Shown: positions 24,046-37,956, counted from the stretch's first letter. The stretch is 64,000 nt of DNA from Aurelia coerulea (GCA_039566865.1 CM076949.1:6787501-6851500); one strand, 5' to 3'. Translations and numbers: made by a program. The notes: a model not told the origin generated them from the sequence alone.

Positions 24046-27000
24046 AGAGAGAATAACAAGCAAAATTCTACGGGAATGGTTTTAGAACAACGACACCACA
24101 ATCAAAACGAAGTACACCACACTGAAGGTCAACCAAAAGATAACTTTGAAAAATCCGCCCAACCCAAGAAACTCATGGAAACAGTGGCTGGAATTGAACA
24201 ACAGCCTAAGGCCAGGAAATTCCAAAATGACCACAATGAAAGATCTTGGTTTGAAAGCCGGAATAAATATAATTCCTTTAGAAACAATGAAACAAGAGAA
24301 TCTTTCAGACCTCAGGACGAGTCAACTCGACCTAGTACTCATCAACGCGACAACTGGAGGAGAGATGGTCATCAGAATTATGGGAAAAGAAACAGTATAG
24401 ATTCCATCAGGCCGTTCCAGTCTAGAAATGATTCACGACCTCAGAATTATAGATACAGAGATGGAAGGCCGAATTCATCAAGAGAATTTAATGAGAGAAG
24501 CGAGTGGGTTTCGAAAGATCGAAATCAGAATTCGATAAACGGCAGACACGACAACCAAGAGGACAGGTGGCTTGACCAAAAGAAATTGAATGAAGACAAA
24601 AGCCATTCGGATGCAAAAGATGTCGCTGGAAGTCGTGAAGCTGAAGCGAGGAATGATTCATTAAAATCTCCTGTAAAGCCTTCTTCTGGAAGAATACCGA
24701 AATTGCCGCATAAAGATAATCTTAGGGAGAAAATGGCAAAGCGGTATATGCCAATTAAATACGGTAGCACATCGATGAATCGACCTGTCAATCATGTTAG
24801 GGATGCTTCGACTGGACACTCGAATAATCTTCGTCAAAGTTCAGAAAATTCAAAACAAAGCTCTGACTCTGAGAAAAAGCAAAGAGAGATGCTTGATTAC
24901 AGAGGAAAGACTGAAAATTCGAAACTTCCTACAACATCGGTAAGCAGTGGAAATGATTCGAAAGTTCATTCAACAATAGTGAAACCATTTGTAAACAATG
25001 GAAATAGATCGAAAGTTCCCACAACCAACTCGAAACCATCTGTGCACAATGGAAACAATTCGAAAGTGCAAACAACAATATCGGTAAATAATGGAGCAAC
25101 AGACAAAACATTAAAAATGGAAGAAATCTCAACGAAGAATTTCAAGAAATTAGAGCTCGTTGAGAATGGCTCCAGAAACTTAGATGATTGTAAATCAATT
25201 TCAAAAGAGAAAGCAGACAGTCAAAGGACTGACAGCTCGAATAGTAATCGAAACAACTCACATAAATCAACTGATCATGCTTGCAGTTCCAAAAATGTAC
25301 AAAATGATGACACGGACGTTGGTTCGGCATTTAGGTTCTTGAAAGAAGGAATGCGCAACAGACCTGGAAGTCTAACTGAACGTCGAACGGAGTTGAGCGT
25401 CAATTACAAGAATGCTGATGATGATTATGGGGCCAGTCCGATTCATTGTAAACATTCTGATATTTATGATGATTCAGGTATGATGGGTGCCAAGTCAAAA
25501 ATTGTTAGTGGAGCAGAAGAGGACAATGCCTCACATCGAACAGACTTCATTTTTGATGAAGTTTTTGAGGATGTTAAAACACCTGTTTTGAAGAAGAAAC
25601 CCACTTCGAATAATAGTTATATTGATATGGAAGATGAAAATGGAATGGAAAGCGATACTTATCCTACATTTGACGAAGATTTATTTGACGATGATGGTTT
25701 AGTTATTGAGGAAAAAACTGACGATGAAATTTGTTTGAGAAAAGGAAAATTTGTTCGAGTTATGGAGACATTTGAAGTGTTGGAATCGTCGCTTTCTCGT
25801 ACGAACTCGGATGAAATCTCCAACGCAGAGCGTTCGAAAGATGACCATGTCGAAGTCATGGAAGAGAACCGTACGAACGAAGATTCGAATGCGGGCTCGA
25901 CAGCATTAAACAAAAACGATGGAATTGATAATCACAACACTTCGAAAGGTATCGAGGACAAGTTGCTTAATTCCGAAAATAGTAGAGCAGATTATATGGA
26001 TTCAAAAAAGCGTAAAAGGAGTCATTTTGGAGATTTTAAATCAAATTGTGTGAAAGAGGACTTAGATGATAATGAGCCTGTGCTTGATCAGAAGAGAATG
26101 AAATATAATTCCATGTCTGGAACAGGGAGCAGTCTGTCCCAAGAGGACAAACTTCAATCAATGGACATTTCAACAAATATTTTGAATGATGCCTGTAGAC
26201 TGTCGCAATCTTTAGATTACCAGAAAAGGCCTGATTCCCGGAAAGCCTCTCTATCTTCTATTGATTATTCCCCGAAGTCTCTGCCAACCAGACCGTCTCG
26301 GCTGGAACTACAGGACAGTCAGTCGTTAGTAGAAGTGACGTTAACCGATAACCAATCAGATAATCACCCGGCACATTCTTATCGAAACAAAACAGAGACA
26401 GACTCAAAATGTGATCTTATTGTTGAGGGTGGAGGCGACGGTGGCTCGCTCTTTGGAATTCGTATCGGTGAAGTGTTTTCACTTAAAGGTGGACTTAGTG
26501 TAGCTACTGAAAATCCTAGTGATGCTGCCAGCTTAGATAAGGTAGAAAATATTGTTGGAAGCCTGAAGGACGAGAAATTCGAAGTTACCTCGCATCATGA
26601 GCGGAGGCAATCAGCGACTCTGTCTCAAGATAACAAAGAAAAAGTAAACAAACTCGCCGATATCTATGAAAGTGAAAAGGGTACAGAGAGCTGCTTGGTA
26701 GATTTTGTTATTCCTGTCTACAATATCAGCTCAGCAGATGAACTAAAGACGCTATCATCAAGCAACGAGAGAAGTTCGCCCCTATCACAAAATTTATTAA
26801 CTTCAGAGAAATGCGATAGTACCCTTACAAAGCAAAGAAAAAGCATGCACGAAAAGATGGGAGACGAAGCTCGTGCTAAAATGCCAAGACACAGGACACA
26901 TTCAGAATCATCAGACAATGAGCCTTCGGATCAACAAAAACCAAAACGACGAAATTCAAAAGCGACTAATAGCCCAATGAGTGATAAAACGTTTGATCGC

Positions 27001-30000
27001 ATCTCGCTAGACCTTCCACGACATAATTGGCTTCTTGAGCGACTGGTAAGTGAGAATAAGTTAGAGAGTGATACTTTATGTGAAGAGTTAGTAGCAGACG
27101 GACATCACAATCGCCCAAAGAAAATCAAGAAAAGGAAAAGGAACTCGAAAAATGAGAAAATCGAGGGGAAGGAATCTGAAAGTAGCGATGGTGATACTGC
27201 TTGTAACATTACAGAAGTAGTATTGAGAAGCGGGAAGGAAGAGGGAATGGAGATCACGAATAAAGGAAGCAAGGAGGAAGAATGTAACAGAGACGATATT
27301 CAAACAAGACAAAGCGAAAAGAATGATTCTCGAAGTAAAAACGATCGTTACAAATCACCAGTGTCTCCGGGAGACTTAAAACTTTGCAAAACTCAGATGA
27401 AGGACAAACTGTTGAAGATTGGAGAGAAGATTCGCGGAGCAAACTCTAACTTGTCTGAAGAGAACAAAACAGAGGCGTCTAACAGCCTTAAGCCTTCAAT
27501 GAAGACTTTAACGGGTAGGGCGATTCTTCAAACACAGGGGAACCAGAGACCTAAGTCTGAAAGTGACATACCCAAACAGAGTGCTAATGGTTTAACGAAT
27601 GAAATACCCAGGCCACGCAGTGTAGGTCATTGTAAAGATAACCTCGTTCTTGATGGTAGTAAAACACTTTCATTGAAAGTTTCAATACCAACATCAAGAC
27701 TTAGTCCTCACAGTAAATATTCCCCTGTTTTTAGAACCGATGCGAAATTTGGGGAATTTTTGGCGGATAAAGAACGGTCGAAAATTTTCACCAAACAGGA
27801 GGAAGAACGGACTAGTAGCAGTCATCAAGGAGAAATAAAGAAGGAGAAAGGCATCGAATATTTAAACTGCACACCAGATATTTCTATGGGATGTGACGAT
27901 AAAGATTTGAGAATCAATCTTCTCGAAGGTCAGGAGATTAGGGACATCAAGAGTGTGGCGAAAGTTGAACATTTTGTAGAAAACAAATATGCAAATATCG
28001 AAACTCGTGATACTAAAGACATTAAGTTTGAGGGAAAAAGTAATGACGAGACAGGAAGTGACATCACAGGTAAGAATAAACAAACGAGCGCCATGGTTGA
28101 GAAAGTGCAAGAGTCAGAGTTAATGGATAAAGTGAATGATACCAAGGCAGATGACAAAGACAACAAGAGAGATGAAATTAATTCTGAACGAAGGCCTTCG
28201 TCGTGCAGAAATTTTACCGATGTGCCGCCTAGACTTCGCAGACACTCCGTCAGTGCCATTGAAGAGATACGTCATGATTTAACACCCAATAAATCGTCGG
28301 AAATCATGGAAATATTCAAGCTTGATTTGCAATCAGCAGAAGAGAAATTACTTGATACACTTAATGTTAGATCGTCCCAAAATTCCGTGCAGAAATTACA
28401 CGTGGAAGACCAAATCTCAAGAGTTCAAATTCGGCATGATAAAGCACTGAGAATTAACTCTGGTGGTGAAGATGTTGTTGCTATCTCGTCAGGCCAACAA
28501 GTTCATAGTTTCCATAAACACAAGACAACGGCGAATAAAATGGAAAATGAGCTGCCATTACCAAGTTTAACACCAAGCAAAATTAATCAAATGAATACTG
28601 TGCATCTAGAGAAGAGGGCAGTGCCTAGTATGGATTTGACCGCATGGTCTGTAACAACTAAAATGAATTCACCCTCCAGTAGCCAAATAACTTCGTCAGT
28701 CGTAGCAACAAAAACAGTTACTTCGGTTTCGACATATCCACCGACTGCCAAAACAAGCTTACAGCCTATTCCTTCAGTTATGCCCTACAGACCTTCAAGC
28801 GTGGCTTCTACACAACTAAACAAGACACAGCATAAACCAGAAACGTCTCTTAGTGTGCGATGTATCACGGAGAAACCCTGTATGGCAGCAAGGCCAATTG
28901 CTCCCAATCAAAGTGACTTAAGATCACCAGTGGGCATGCCATTACGCCCACCGGCACCTCCGATGGCAACAAAGACCGTCCATTATCATCTCCATGACCA
29001 CCATATCCATACACCTTGCCTTCATCATCCAGTTATGGGAGGGGTAGATCCACAACATCAAAATCTAGCATCACTTCCTGATACGCATGTGCGGTATGCA
29101 GCCGAGGTTGATCCAACAGTGGACGGTTTGCGGCACGTGTGGGCTATGCCTCAACCAGCGACTAAGGGTGTTGTTGAGCCATTACAAGCCGCTGTTCCTC
29201 AACAAGAGTCGGGTGTAATATATCATGATTTTAAAAGTCAACAAGAAGTTACACTAAAGGCAATGCCAATGCAGGACAACGCATTAAAGAGTCCCACTTT
29301 CAACAAAGCAACAGGGCTACCACAGGAAAGGAAAATTGCTCCGTACCCAACAAATGTCGGAAGTCTTGCTATTAGCCAGGAGCAAAATGGTGCTAATACA
29401 TATCATTTGCCAACCGAGAGGGGTAAAATAGTCAACAGACAAGCTATGACAAATACTAATGCAAAAGAAGGCCTTGCGATCGTGCAAAGACGTCAGACTG
29501 TTGAAGAGTATATCCAGGTTAGTCAATCTTTGAGACCGGTCACAGCCACAAGAAGAGAATCGTATCACAGTCGTATAAATGAACGCGAGGTAGAAACCAC
29601 AGAACGGCCGTCGGAAAAGCCATCTCTTGAAGAGAAAGCTGATGTGATTCTCCGCATCATTGAAGATGATTCTATTTCTGAGCAAACGAAAAAGGAACTT
29701 CTCAAATATTGGCGGTCGTCAAAGACAAAATCCTCACCTGGAGCTGCTGCTGATTCAACAGAAGGGCCTAACAAAAAAATTGCTCGTATCGAATCAGATC
29801 AGAGAGGAAACAGCAATATGCAACATGAGAATAGGCCGCCACCTCCGTATCCGTTGTCAGCCAACAACCAGAGCGTACATCAGACAATGAAGCAACGGTC
29901 GCCTTCTGACAGTGGCGGGTGTAATAGTGGGTTAAACTACCATTCATCCGGTGAATTGGTCCATGCATTGCGTCACAACGATGTTTCACGAGTACCTTAC

Positions 30001-30318
30001 AAAACGCCGTCACCTCATAACAGCCCAAAACAAATGATGCAGAATATAGTGCAACAGCAACAACAGGAGCAGCAAAGACAGCAACAACAACATCAACTGC
30101 AACAAGATCGAGAACAACACCAACGAGAACAACGGCTACTTCAACGACATTTTGTGAATATTCCTGGAAATCACGTGCCTACTAAATCACCGCCAGCCAA
30201 TGAGATGCATCAAGTAATCGCGCAGTATCAGAAAGGACCACCGAATTTATTACTGGATATGGCGATGCCTGATAGGAATTATGTAGAATCAAGGAGAGTT
30301 GCAGCCACCAATCAGAAG
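24046..30318 (+). CDS. Giant disordered exon of PHD/MYND-type nuclear protein
   Basis: This single exon carries 2091 codons between an acceptor (tatttcttgcag) and donor (cagaag|gtatgt), both phase 0. The open frame extends a little beyond each splice site, so its apparent first codon is intronic. The protein is polar and low-complexity. The first 300 residues are rich in Asn, Arg, Asp and Ser. Acidic patches follow, with basic clusters (SKKRKR near 26010, PKKIKKRKR near 27120) that fit nuclear localisation signals. A Ser/Thr/Pro-rich part, a His-rich segment (HYHLHDHHIH near 28985), a predicted helical piece (EEKADVILRIIEDD near 29630) and a Gln tract (30046-30140) complete it. No catalytic domain was seen. 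It fits a scaffold in chromatin regulation, continuing into the MYND exons. Confidence 0.85.
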
Positions 30319-30732
30319 GTATGTGTATTTTCAGTTGCAGAAATTTAGTTTCAAGTAGGGGGACTCTGGGAAAATGGCCTAATTTTTCGATTTAAAGGGG
30401 CTTTGCAAGATATTTTAAACAAAAAAGATCAGCTGGCGAATATCATCAAATTCAATGAGAAATTCCTCTCTACTTGGCGCGGTGCATACGATTTATTTAG
30501 CCTGCCTATTGCCTTTCCTGTGTTTAGGCTAAACACATCTGAAACTCGTCGCTCAGAATCCAGCTGTATCTTTATAATCGTTGATGACACAAAAAATCTG
30601 ATTGCACTGGCGAATTCTACGGGGTTCAAACATATAGAAAACATCTTCATTTGCAATGTATCTGCTGCTACTTGCCTGCATTAGGGAGAGAAAGTTTAGG
30701 ATTTTTGGGAGTTTAGCTTGTACAGCCCCTGT

Positions 30733-32653
30733 AAAGGCAGTCTGTCACGCTTCTGATTGGGTGATAAGGACAATACAAAGAATAGAAGAATTGAATGGCA
30801 ACTGATCCTAATGACTTTCTACGACCGTAGGAAGTGATAATGATCAGCCTTCTTTTTTTATTCCAAATGCACAGATTCACGAAGAAATCCGCTGTATTCA
30901 GCTCTGACTTTCCTTCCGCCAATCAAATACGTGACAGACTAAGATAAAGCTCAAATCCTTACTGGTTGTCAGAGCATGCGGAAATCATCCAATTTCATGC
31001 TTGTCAGCCAATGAGATCACCGCTTTCTAGCCCCTGGAGACAAAATCGGTCGTTTGAGGTAAATTTTCTAGTACCCTCACTAAAACTGAAATGGATCCTA
31101 AAATACTTCAGTTATTTGCAATTTTTTTTAATAAATCAGTTGTGGGGATGTCCGTCCAGAGTTGTTTACATGTTTAGGCACACAGCTCGTTTGGGGCTGG
31201 GGCTGCGTTCATTTTCCGGTCGAAGAATATTGACCTTCGTTGAAATATCTATAGAAATCGCTACAAATGAGATATACAGATAAGAATTTCAGCGATTACG
31301 CATACTGACCTGAGCAATAACCGAAACTCTTTCACTGCTATCAGATCTCAAAATTGGAGGCAACTTCTAACGATTTCTGGTAGAGACATCATTTGGGCCT
31401 AAGCTTGTCCTCGCGTAAAACTCATTCCATTGCACTTAAAAAGTAATGGTAAAGTTCTTGAGCTAAATAATGCGCTTACCCATGACTCAGACACCAGTTT
31501 GACTTCGTTTGCCTTCTTTAATTTGCCAAATATTTGTAAGAAACAACCAGTTGTGGGTGAATTGCAAAAACTTTCCTCGGTCCATATTTTTCTCTACACA
31601 GATTCTCCGCTTCAAACAACAAACAGTGAACTATGACATTGTATCATAAAAGTCTTGCATCACAGAACATTCCTTTTTTAACGATTCCATGCGCTTTAGC
31701 GAGGCACTCGTGAATTGTATTCACGCATTTCGTTCTTTTCGTTCTTATTTCAATCAATGCAAAACATAAAAAGAACAAAACATTGTTTTGAGTTCGCTAA
31801 AAAAGATACCCGGTTTTGCACTTTTGTTTGTTTGCATTGACTGATTGAACCAAATGCGTGAAAAAAATTCACGAGTGCCTCACTGCGCATGGAATCGTTC
31901 TATAGGAATGTTTTGTGATGCAAGACTTTTATGATACAAAGTTCACTGCTTGTTGTTTGAAGCGGATAGACTGTGCAGATAAAAGTATGGACCGAGAAAA
32001 GTTTTTGCAATTCACCCACAACTGGTCGTTTCTTATAAAAATTTGCAAATGTAGAAAAGGGAAATGAAGTCAAACTGGTGCCTGAGTCATGGGTAAGTGC
32101 ATTATTCAGCTCTAGAATTTTACCATTACTTTTTAAGTGCAATGGAATGAGTTTTAAGCGAGGACAAGCTTAGGCCCAAATGATATCTCTACCAGAAATC
32201 ATTAGAACTTGCCTCCAATTTTGAGATATGATAGCAGTAAAGGAGTTTGGGTTATTGCTGAGGTCAGTATGCATAATTGCTGAAATTCTTATCTGTATAT
32301 CTCATTTGTAGCGATTTCTATAGATATTTCAACGAAGGTCAATATTCTTCGACCGGAAAATGAACGCAGCTCCGGCCCCAAACAAGCTATGTGCCTAAAC
32401 ATGTAAACAACTCTGGACGGAAATCCCCACAACTGATTTACTAAAAAAAATTGCAAATAACTGAAGTATTCTAGCATCCATTTCAGTTTTAGTGAGGGTA
32501 CTAGAAAATTTACCTCAAACGACCGATTTTGTCTCCAGGGGCTAGAAAGCGGTGATCTCATTGGCTGACAAGCATGAAATTGGATGATTTCCGCATGCTC
32601 TGGCAACCAGTAACGATTTGAGCCTTATCTTTGACAGACTGCCTTTAAACGTA
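30733..32653. repeat. 1.9-kb near-perfect palindrome in intron
   Basis: The arms begin TAAAGGCAGTCTGTCA (30735) and end with its mirror TGACAGACTGCCTTTA (about 32653). They share long blocks such as 'ccagagcatgcggaaatcatcc' type sequence, with a centre near 31780. The left arm has an extra 190 bp (about 30751-30940) absent from the right. Each arm is about 0.8-0.9 kb with little spacer. The open frames at 30966-31283 and 32289-32606 are mirror images of one repeat, not genes. It looks like a foldback element; no clear target duplication was found. Confidence 0.8.
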
Positions 32654-33088
32654 AAATTTCCCACAACTGCATTGTTTTTGCTACTCTTATCGAGTTCATG
32701 GCGAGAGCCCAAAGATTGTAACTGTCCCGTACTAAGAGAGGCAACTCTTTTGCTGCAGTTAATTTCAAAGAGGAGGATTCTTTATGAGCCATCTAGCTAT
32801 CCGGTAGAATTTAGAGAGTTTTTGCTATCATCGATCAGTTACAGTCATTTTTGGATTGCTTATAAAGGGAAAGTGGAATATCTCAAATGTTGGGTTAATC
32901 TTAGATATGTTGATTTTGCCTTATATTGGTAAAGAAGGGAAGTTTCAATCATTTGCGGCAAAAAGAAGTACTGGAATCAAACTTCTACCGGATGTCCCAG
33001 AAAATTGTATGCAGATTTGGTTAGGTCCAGCGCCGAGAATTTAGCTTTACTCAATGGCTAATCAATTTCAAAATGCTCCTCGATCGTT

Positions 33089-34232
33089 AAGGTAACTCTG
33101 CTTTCCGCTCTAGTGCACAGTGAGATGCAGTTTCGTAAAACCAATCTCCTCAGAAAACAGTTAATTTCTCCCATATTATTCGGCCTATCGAAAATCGGTA
33201 AAAAGGATGTTGTTCTGTATAGTCTGGGCAATCGAAAGATGCATAAATCGCAATGTTTCCGTCAACGTCGGCTTCGCAAACCCTGGTTCAAATATTTTTG
33301 TTGATTTCAGAAAAGTGGATTTATCTCCAAAACTACTCGAAACATGTTCGATTTTTTTTCACTCCATCTTTAGCTGGGTAGTTGATCTACAACCTTGCCA
33401 AGTCTGATTGAAAAAGCTAGGCTAGATTTGCTGCAATCGAATTTCATTTTTCTGTTTACTTTTCGACGGCGAAAGGGAGAAACCTTGGTCAACGGATTAC
33501 CATGCTATGAAGCACGCTTGCAAAAGCGCAGGCTTGAAATAACTTGCAGAAATGTTTCCATTGGCAAACAAATAAACGTCATCTATTGGGAATACCATAC
33601 CCAAGTCTCAATAGATATCCTTAGTGCGCTCGTAAAAGTATTATTTGCATCTATTGATTAAAAGTTACTGACTGTTACCAGCAACTTCACAAAACCATGC
33701 AATGGGTGTCTTTCGAGACTTTCATGAGCATTCACAAAATATCAATTTCTTTAAGATTCCACAATGAGCATTGATCTAAAAGTAAACTTTTTGCAAAAGC
33801 TTTCAACTCATTCTGCATACTAATCTGTTGACCATCGCTTTTCCCCTTCGATGTCGAAAAGTAAACAGAAATATGAAATTCGATTGCAGGAAATCTAGCC
33901 TAGCTTTTTCAATCAGACTTTACAAAGTTGTAGATCAACTACCTAGCTAAAGATGGAACGAAAGAATATCGAACATTTATCAAGTAGTTTTGGAGATAAA
34001 TCCACTTTTCTGAAATCAACAAAAAGATTTGAACTAGGATTTTCGAAGCCAGAGTTAACGGAAACATAGCGATTTATACATCTTTCGATTGCCCAGACTA
34101 TACTGAAAAACATCTTTTTTACCGTTTTTCGATAGGCCGAATAATATGGGAGAAATTAACTGCTTTCTGATGAGAGTGGTTTTGCGAAACGGCATCTCGC
34201 TGTTCACTGGAGCGGAAAGCAGAGTTACCTTA
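33089..34232. mobile_element. Long-TIR element, AAGGTAACTCTGC tips
   Basis: AAGGTAACTCTGCTTTCCGC is mirrored by GCGGAAAGCAGAGTTACCTT, with arms of about 350-450 bp including 'attattcggcctatcgaaaa'. The interior is short and non-coding. It is inserted in the left arm of the 32986-35545 element. No clean duplication was found, and about 200 bp more of unexplained sequence follow it before that arm resumes. Confidence 0.65.
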
Positions 34233-34532
34233 AAGGCATTGAGTCCATATAAATAACTGAGCGTTAACGCTATCCTGAATTTTGCTGACAAACTGCTGAC
34301 GGCCCTTTGTTATCGCACAATAGAGCTAAAGTCATTAGCAGTGGAGACGTTCTTAATCCTTGCATTATCATCGGGAATTTCTTTGGTTTAATTTCAATAG
34401 CGATTAAATCACAACTTTTGTTTTAGGATTGAAAAGAAGTTGATATTGGTCACAAGCGCGCTCCCGTTTGTTGAGATTGGTGCTTAGAGTGTTGAAATGA
34501 TACTGCTGAAAGCTAAAAGTTGCGCCCACCTC

Positions 34533-35136
34533 AACAAGGACTGATTTTGTAACCTAATAGCATGAGATGCTTTTGTTGACACCTGAATTCAAAGCGATTA
34601 GTGGCTGCAGACAAAGGAAGTTCTCTCAACAATAAATTCAAAAGAAACAAATCCGCACAAGATTTTCTGAAACCCAGGTAGCTAGCTCGCTCATTGTGCA
34701 TTCCAGAAATTGTTTTTAGGAGCAAAAATGAGCATATATCGAAAGAGGAAGGATGCATCTAAATGTCTGCCTCAGGCATTTTATTTCTTTCGTTCGGAAG
34801 CGGAGAAGTAAGTGTTTTAATTACACCCAAAAAAATAAGAGAATTGAAGCGCCTCCAAATCGGCTTTCGAATCAAGTAAATTGAATGCCCGTGGCAGATG
34901 TATAAATATATTAAACTTCTTCTTTCAATCTATGTTCATGTTTGCTCTTAAAAAACATTTTCTGGAATGCACGACGAGCGAGCTAAATACCTGGGTTTCA
35001 GAGAAGCTTTTGCGGCTTTGCTTGTTTTGAATTACTGGTTGAGAGAATTTCCTTTGTCTGCGATTGCTAATCGCTTTGAATTGCGGTGTCAATCAAAACC
35101 AACTCGTGCTATTGTCTTACCAAATCTGTCCTTGTT
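34533..35136. mobile_element. MULE-like MITE, AACAAGGGCAG family, copy 4
   Basis: The termini AACAAGGACTG and CTGTCCTTGTT are flanked by a 9-bp duplication with one mismatch (GCCCACCTC at 34524-34532, GTCCACCTC at 35137-35145). The arms match the other copies, including the TIR part that translates as an LREFPLSA-like peptide. Inserted in the 32986-35545 element. Confidence 0.75.
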
Positions 35137-35683
35137 GTCCACCTCCAAACCAGAGGTTTGTCCTTTTGGCCTAATCAAATTCTGGAAGCACAGTGAATCA
35201 ACAATGAACAATATCCTCGATAAGCTTGATCAAAACTTGAATCATATCATATTCTGTATGCAAGATGTCACCTATTGTGCCGTGCTTTCATTTTTCTTAA
35301 ATCTTTGTTTCAAATTTCGATTGCTTCAGGCCAAAAGGCCAAACCTCTGATTTGGATATGGAGGTAAAATTTGAAATTTCAGTATTGATATTTCAATTCT
35401 CAAGGCACCTATATCAACAAATGAGGTATCTTTGTTCAAGTCAACTATCGACAAACATTTTTTAATTGATTAGCCATTGATTAAAGCTAAATTCTCATTG
35501 TTGGACCCAACCAAATCTGTCTACTTTTTTCTGGGACACCCGGGAGAGAAGTCCTTTCATATTCTTATGCTGACAGCATCAAACAGAATTATGATGGACA
35601 AATGCTAGTTTTGTAAGAGATATTATCTCACATGTGTAAAGGTTTAGATATTAAGAAATAAGTGAATTTATCCTTATTTGCAG

Positions 35684-36895
35684 ATGCCGCCAGTATTAAC
35701 GCCAGTACCGACATCTGACAACAGAATCCCTCGCCTACCTGACGGGCCTTTGGCGCTAGACAAGACAAGGCAGGAATATTTAGGATTTGTTAATCCTGGG
35801 AAAATCAACCAATCGAAAAGTCCCCCTCAACTGGCACATAAATCGAAGGGGATAACTCCTGAAGATGCAGCGAGAAGATACGATTTCCAAAGCAGTTATC
35901 CAGATCTCCCTATTCCTGGGTCGACAACTCACTCTAGAGCTTCGATTACTCAACGTAATGAAGAGAGAGTATTCCCGTATGACAGCAGACAAGACGAGGG
36001 GATCAGGCAAACAAGTCGGGCTTCAATACCAGTTAGAAGTGCGAATGAAAGGGAACAAACAAGACAAGCAATTCTTTTGCAATCCTCACAGCAGCAAATG
36101 CAGGAAATCTCTGCGCAAGAGCTTGCAATGATTTGTCAAAATAAGATGATAAAACAACATGAACTTCAACAAAAACGACAACAAAACCAGCCTTTAGGAC
36201 ATTTGCAAGAGGTCGTGATGCAAAGCCGCCAGCAAGAAGAGAGCCGTGCTTATCAACAAAAGTTTCAAGAAGATTTACGTATCCGACAAATGCAGCAGAA
36301 GCAAATGCTCTTGACACAACAGAGACAAAAAATACAACAAATCGAAGAGGCTCAGTTACAGCAGCAACAACAGATTCATCTCCAGCAGCAACAACAACAG
36401 CAGATTTTGCAACAGCGTGAAAAAGAAATACTTCATCAGCAGGAGCAGCAAAGACAACAGGAGCTGCTCAATTTCCAACGTCAACAACAGCAACAGCAAT
36501 TTAAGCAACAGCAGCAGATTCAAAAACAGAAACAACAAGAACATGCCATTCTACATCAACAACAACAATTCCAAGGGTTTCCAACGCAACTGCAACCGCA
36601 ACTGCACCCGCAACCGCAACCGCCTATTTTGTCCCTGCAAGGAGCATTACAACCACAGCAACAGGAGATGAGATTACAGTCACAAGCACAACAGCGATCT
36701 ACTTCAAGGCCTCAATCCGAGACTGACTTCCAAAAGAGACAAGGGATTATGGCCAATCATTCTCCACGCCCTAAAGTTGGCGAGGATAGATTACGACGTC
36801 CCATGCAAGAGCCGAAATGTGAATTGTGTGGATCAACAGCAAAATTTTTATGTTCACGATGCAGAGGTGCATGGTACTGCAGTGAGGGCTGCCAG
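35684..36895 (+). CDS. Gln-rich exon with start of MYND zinc finger
   Basis: The exon lies between a clean acceptor (ccttatttgcag) and donor (gccag|gtaagc), phase 0 on both sides, 404 codons. A Pro-rich start (PPVLTPVPTSDNRIPRLPDG) gives way to a long Gln/coiled-coil-like region (about 36070-36680). The last 26 codons (from 36818) begin a MYND finger: C-x2-C, C-x2-C, Y-C-x3-C-Q. MYND fingers bind Pro-rich peptides in co-repressors. The remaining ligands are on the exon at 38987. The antisense Leu-rich frame here is a shadow of the CAG/CAA repeats. Confidence 0.9.
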
Positions 36896-37010
36896 GTAAG
36901 CAAGAACTTATTGCAATTTTCATCAGGATTTTAAAGAATTAGTTTCCCAGGTGGTATTGTGCTGGAATCTTTGCAAATTTAAAATGAAATGTGTCAACTG
37001 TTATTGCCCC

Positions 37011-37450
37011 AAGGGGGTACTCTGGTATATTCAGGATAGGGATGCTCAGGTTACTTTTTTGGGTCTAAAATTTAGGCAAGGATTATTTTTTTGGGTCAAT
37101 GATTTGTACAGTTTTTTTTGGGTTCAAGAAATTCTGGCTTCCTTTTTTGGGTCACAAATATGAGAAAAAGTAAAAAAATCGGGGAAAATATAATTTACAA
37201 ACAAAATTAGAGTCAAGTAACAGTACTAAAATAAAAAAACATAAATATCCAAACACATTATGAGAAATCTAATCAGTTAGGGCATTTTTATGCAGATTTA
37301 AGATATTCACTTCATAACTTTTGGGTATGTAAAGTCAGAAAAATTATTTTTTTGGATCTATTTTCATGCTAGAAATTGCTTTTTTGGGTTGATGCGTTGT
37401 ACCCCAGCCTGAGCACCCCTATCCTAAATATACCTGAGTAGCCCCCCTGG
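37011..37450. mobile_element. MITE with GGGGGTACTC tips and direct TTTTTTGGGTC motifs
   Basis: The left end AAGGGGGTACTC and right end GAGTAGCCCCCCTGG are mirrored over about 40 bp (TATATTCAGGATAGGG against TATATTTAGGATAGGG). An 11-bp duplication GTTATTGCCCC flanks it (37000-37010, 37451-37461). Inside, TTTTTTGGGTC-like units (about five) lie on the same strand at both ends. Non-coding. Confidence 0.75.
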
Positions 37451-37600
37451 GTTATTGCCCCATTCTTTCAACTGAGTTTATCGAAGTAAACTTTATGTAA
37501 GTTGCCATAATCCCAGAGATGGCATTTTTTATATCATGATTATTTTCAGAATTACAGCAGTTTTGAATTTTATGAAACGATTTACGAGAGCAGCAAGGGG

Positions 37601-37956
37601 GCCTACCTTGTAGAAACTGTGTTTATTCCCTTTACTGTACCATGACCCAGTACACAGAGTCAGTCCTCTCAAGGTCAAGATGGCGTATGAATAACTTTGT
37701 GGTTTCAAATTCCGGTGTTGATGTAATTCGAGATCAACTGTTATGCGAGTTGGCCACAGGGAACCAGACAGCGTGATTTTTGAATGGTCAACACTAACAG
37801 ATTCGAAATTAGGATTCGAAAATCACACAGATTAACAGGATACCAATTCTCTGTGTACTGGATCACAGGACACCAATTACTCTGTGTAATGGGTCACTCT
37901 GTGTACTGGGTCACGGGTTAAGTACTGGGAATAAACACACTTCCTACAAGGTAGGC
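37601..37956. mobile_element. MITE, GCCTACCTTGTAG family, copy 1
   Basis: GCCTACCTTGTAGAAACTGTG is mirrored by the CACTTCCTACAAGGTAGGC end. The interior has repeated 'gtgtactgggtcac' units. A second copy lies at 39810-40191. Non-coding. Confidence 0.7.

Larger units (their letters stand above)
32986..35545. mobile_element. TA-flanked palindromic transposon, copy 3
   Basis: TACCGGATGTCCCAGAAAAT at the left and CTGGGACACCCGG at the right mark the same family as 6737-10103; the arms include 'tttggttaggtccagcg' and 'ccttttggcctaatc'. It is interrupted by the elements at 33089-34232 and 34533-35136. No transposase is present. Confidence 0.65.

Noticed and set aside
25000..29900. Minus-strand frames opposite the giant exon (such as 27930-28259 and 29317-29685)
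   Set aside because: They overlap a long plus-strand coding exon with good splice sites and lack known domains, so they are shadows.
30966..32606. Pairs of open frames at 30966, 31430, 31900 and 32289
   Set aside because: They are mirror copies within one palindrome; the similarity is due to the inverted repeat, not to duplicated genes.
36356..36544. Leu-rich minus-strand open frame
   Set aside because: It is antisense to the Gln-rich coding exon; CAG/CAA repeats always give Leu-rich frames on the other strand.
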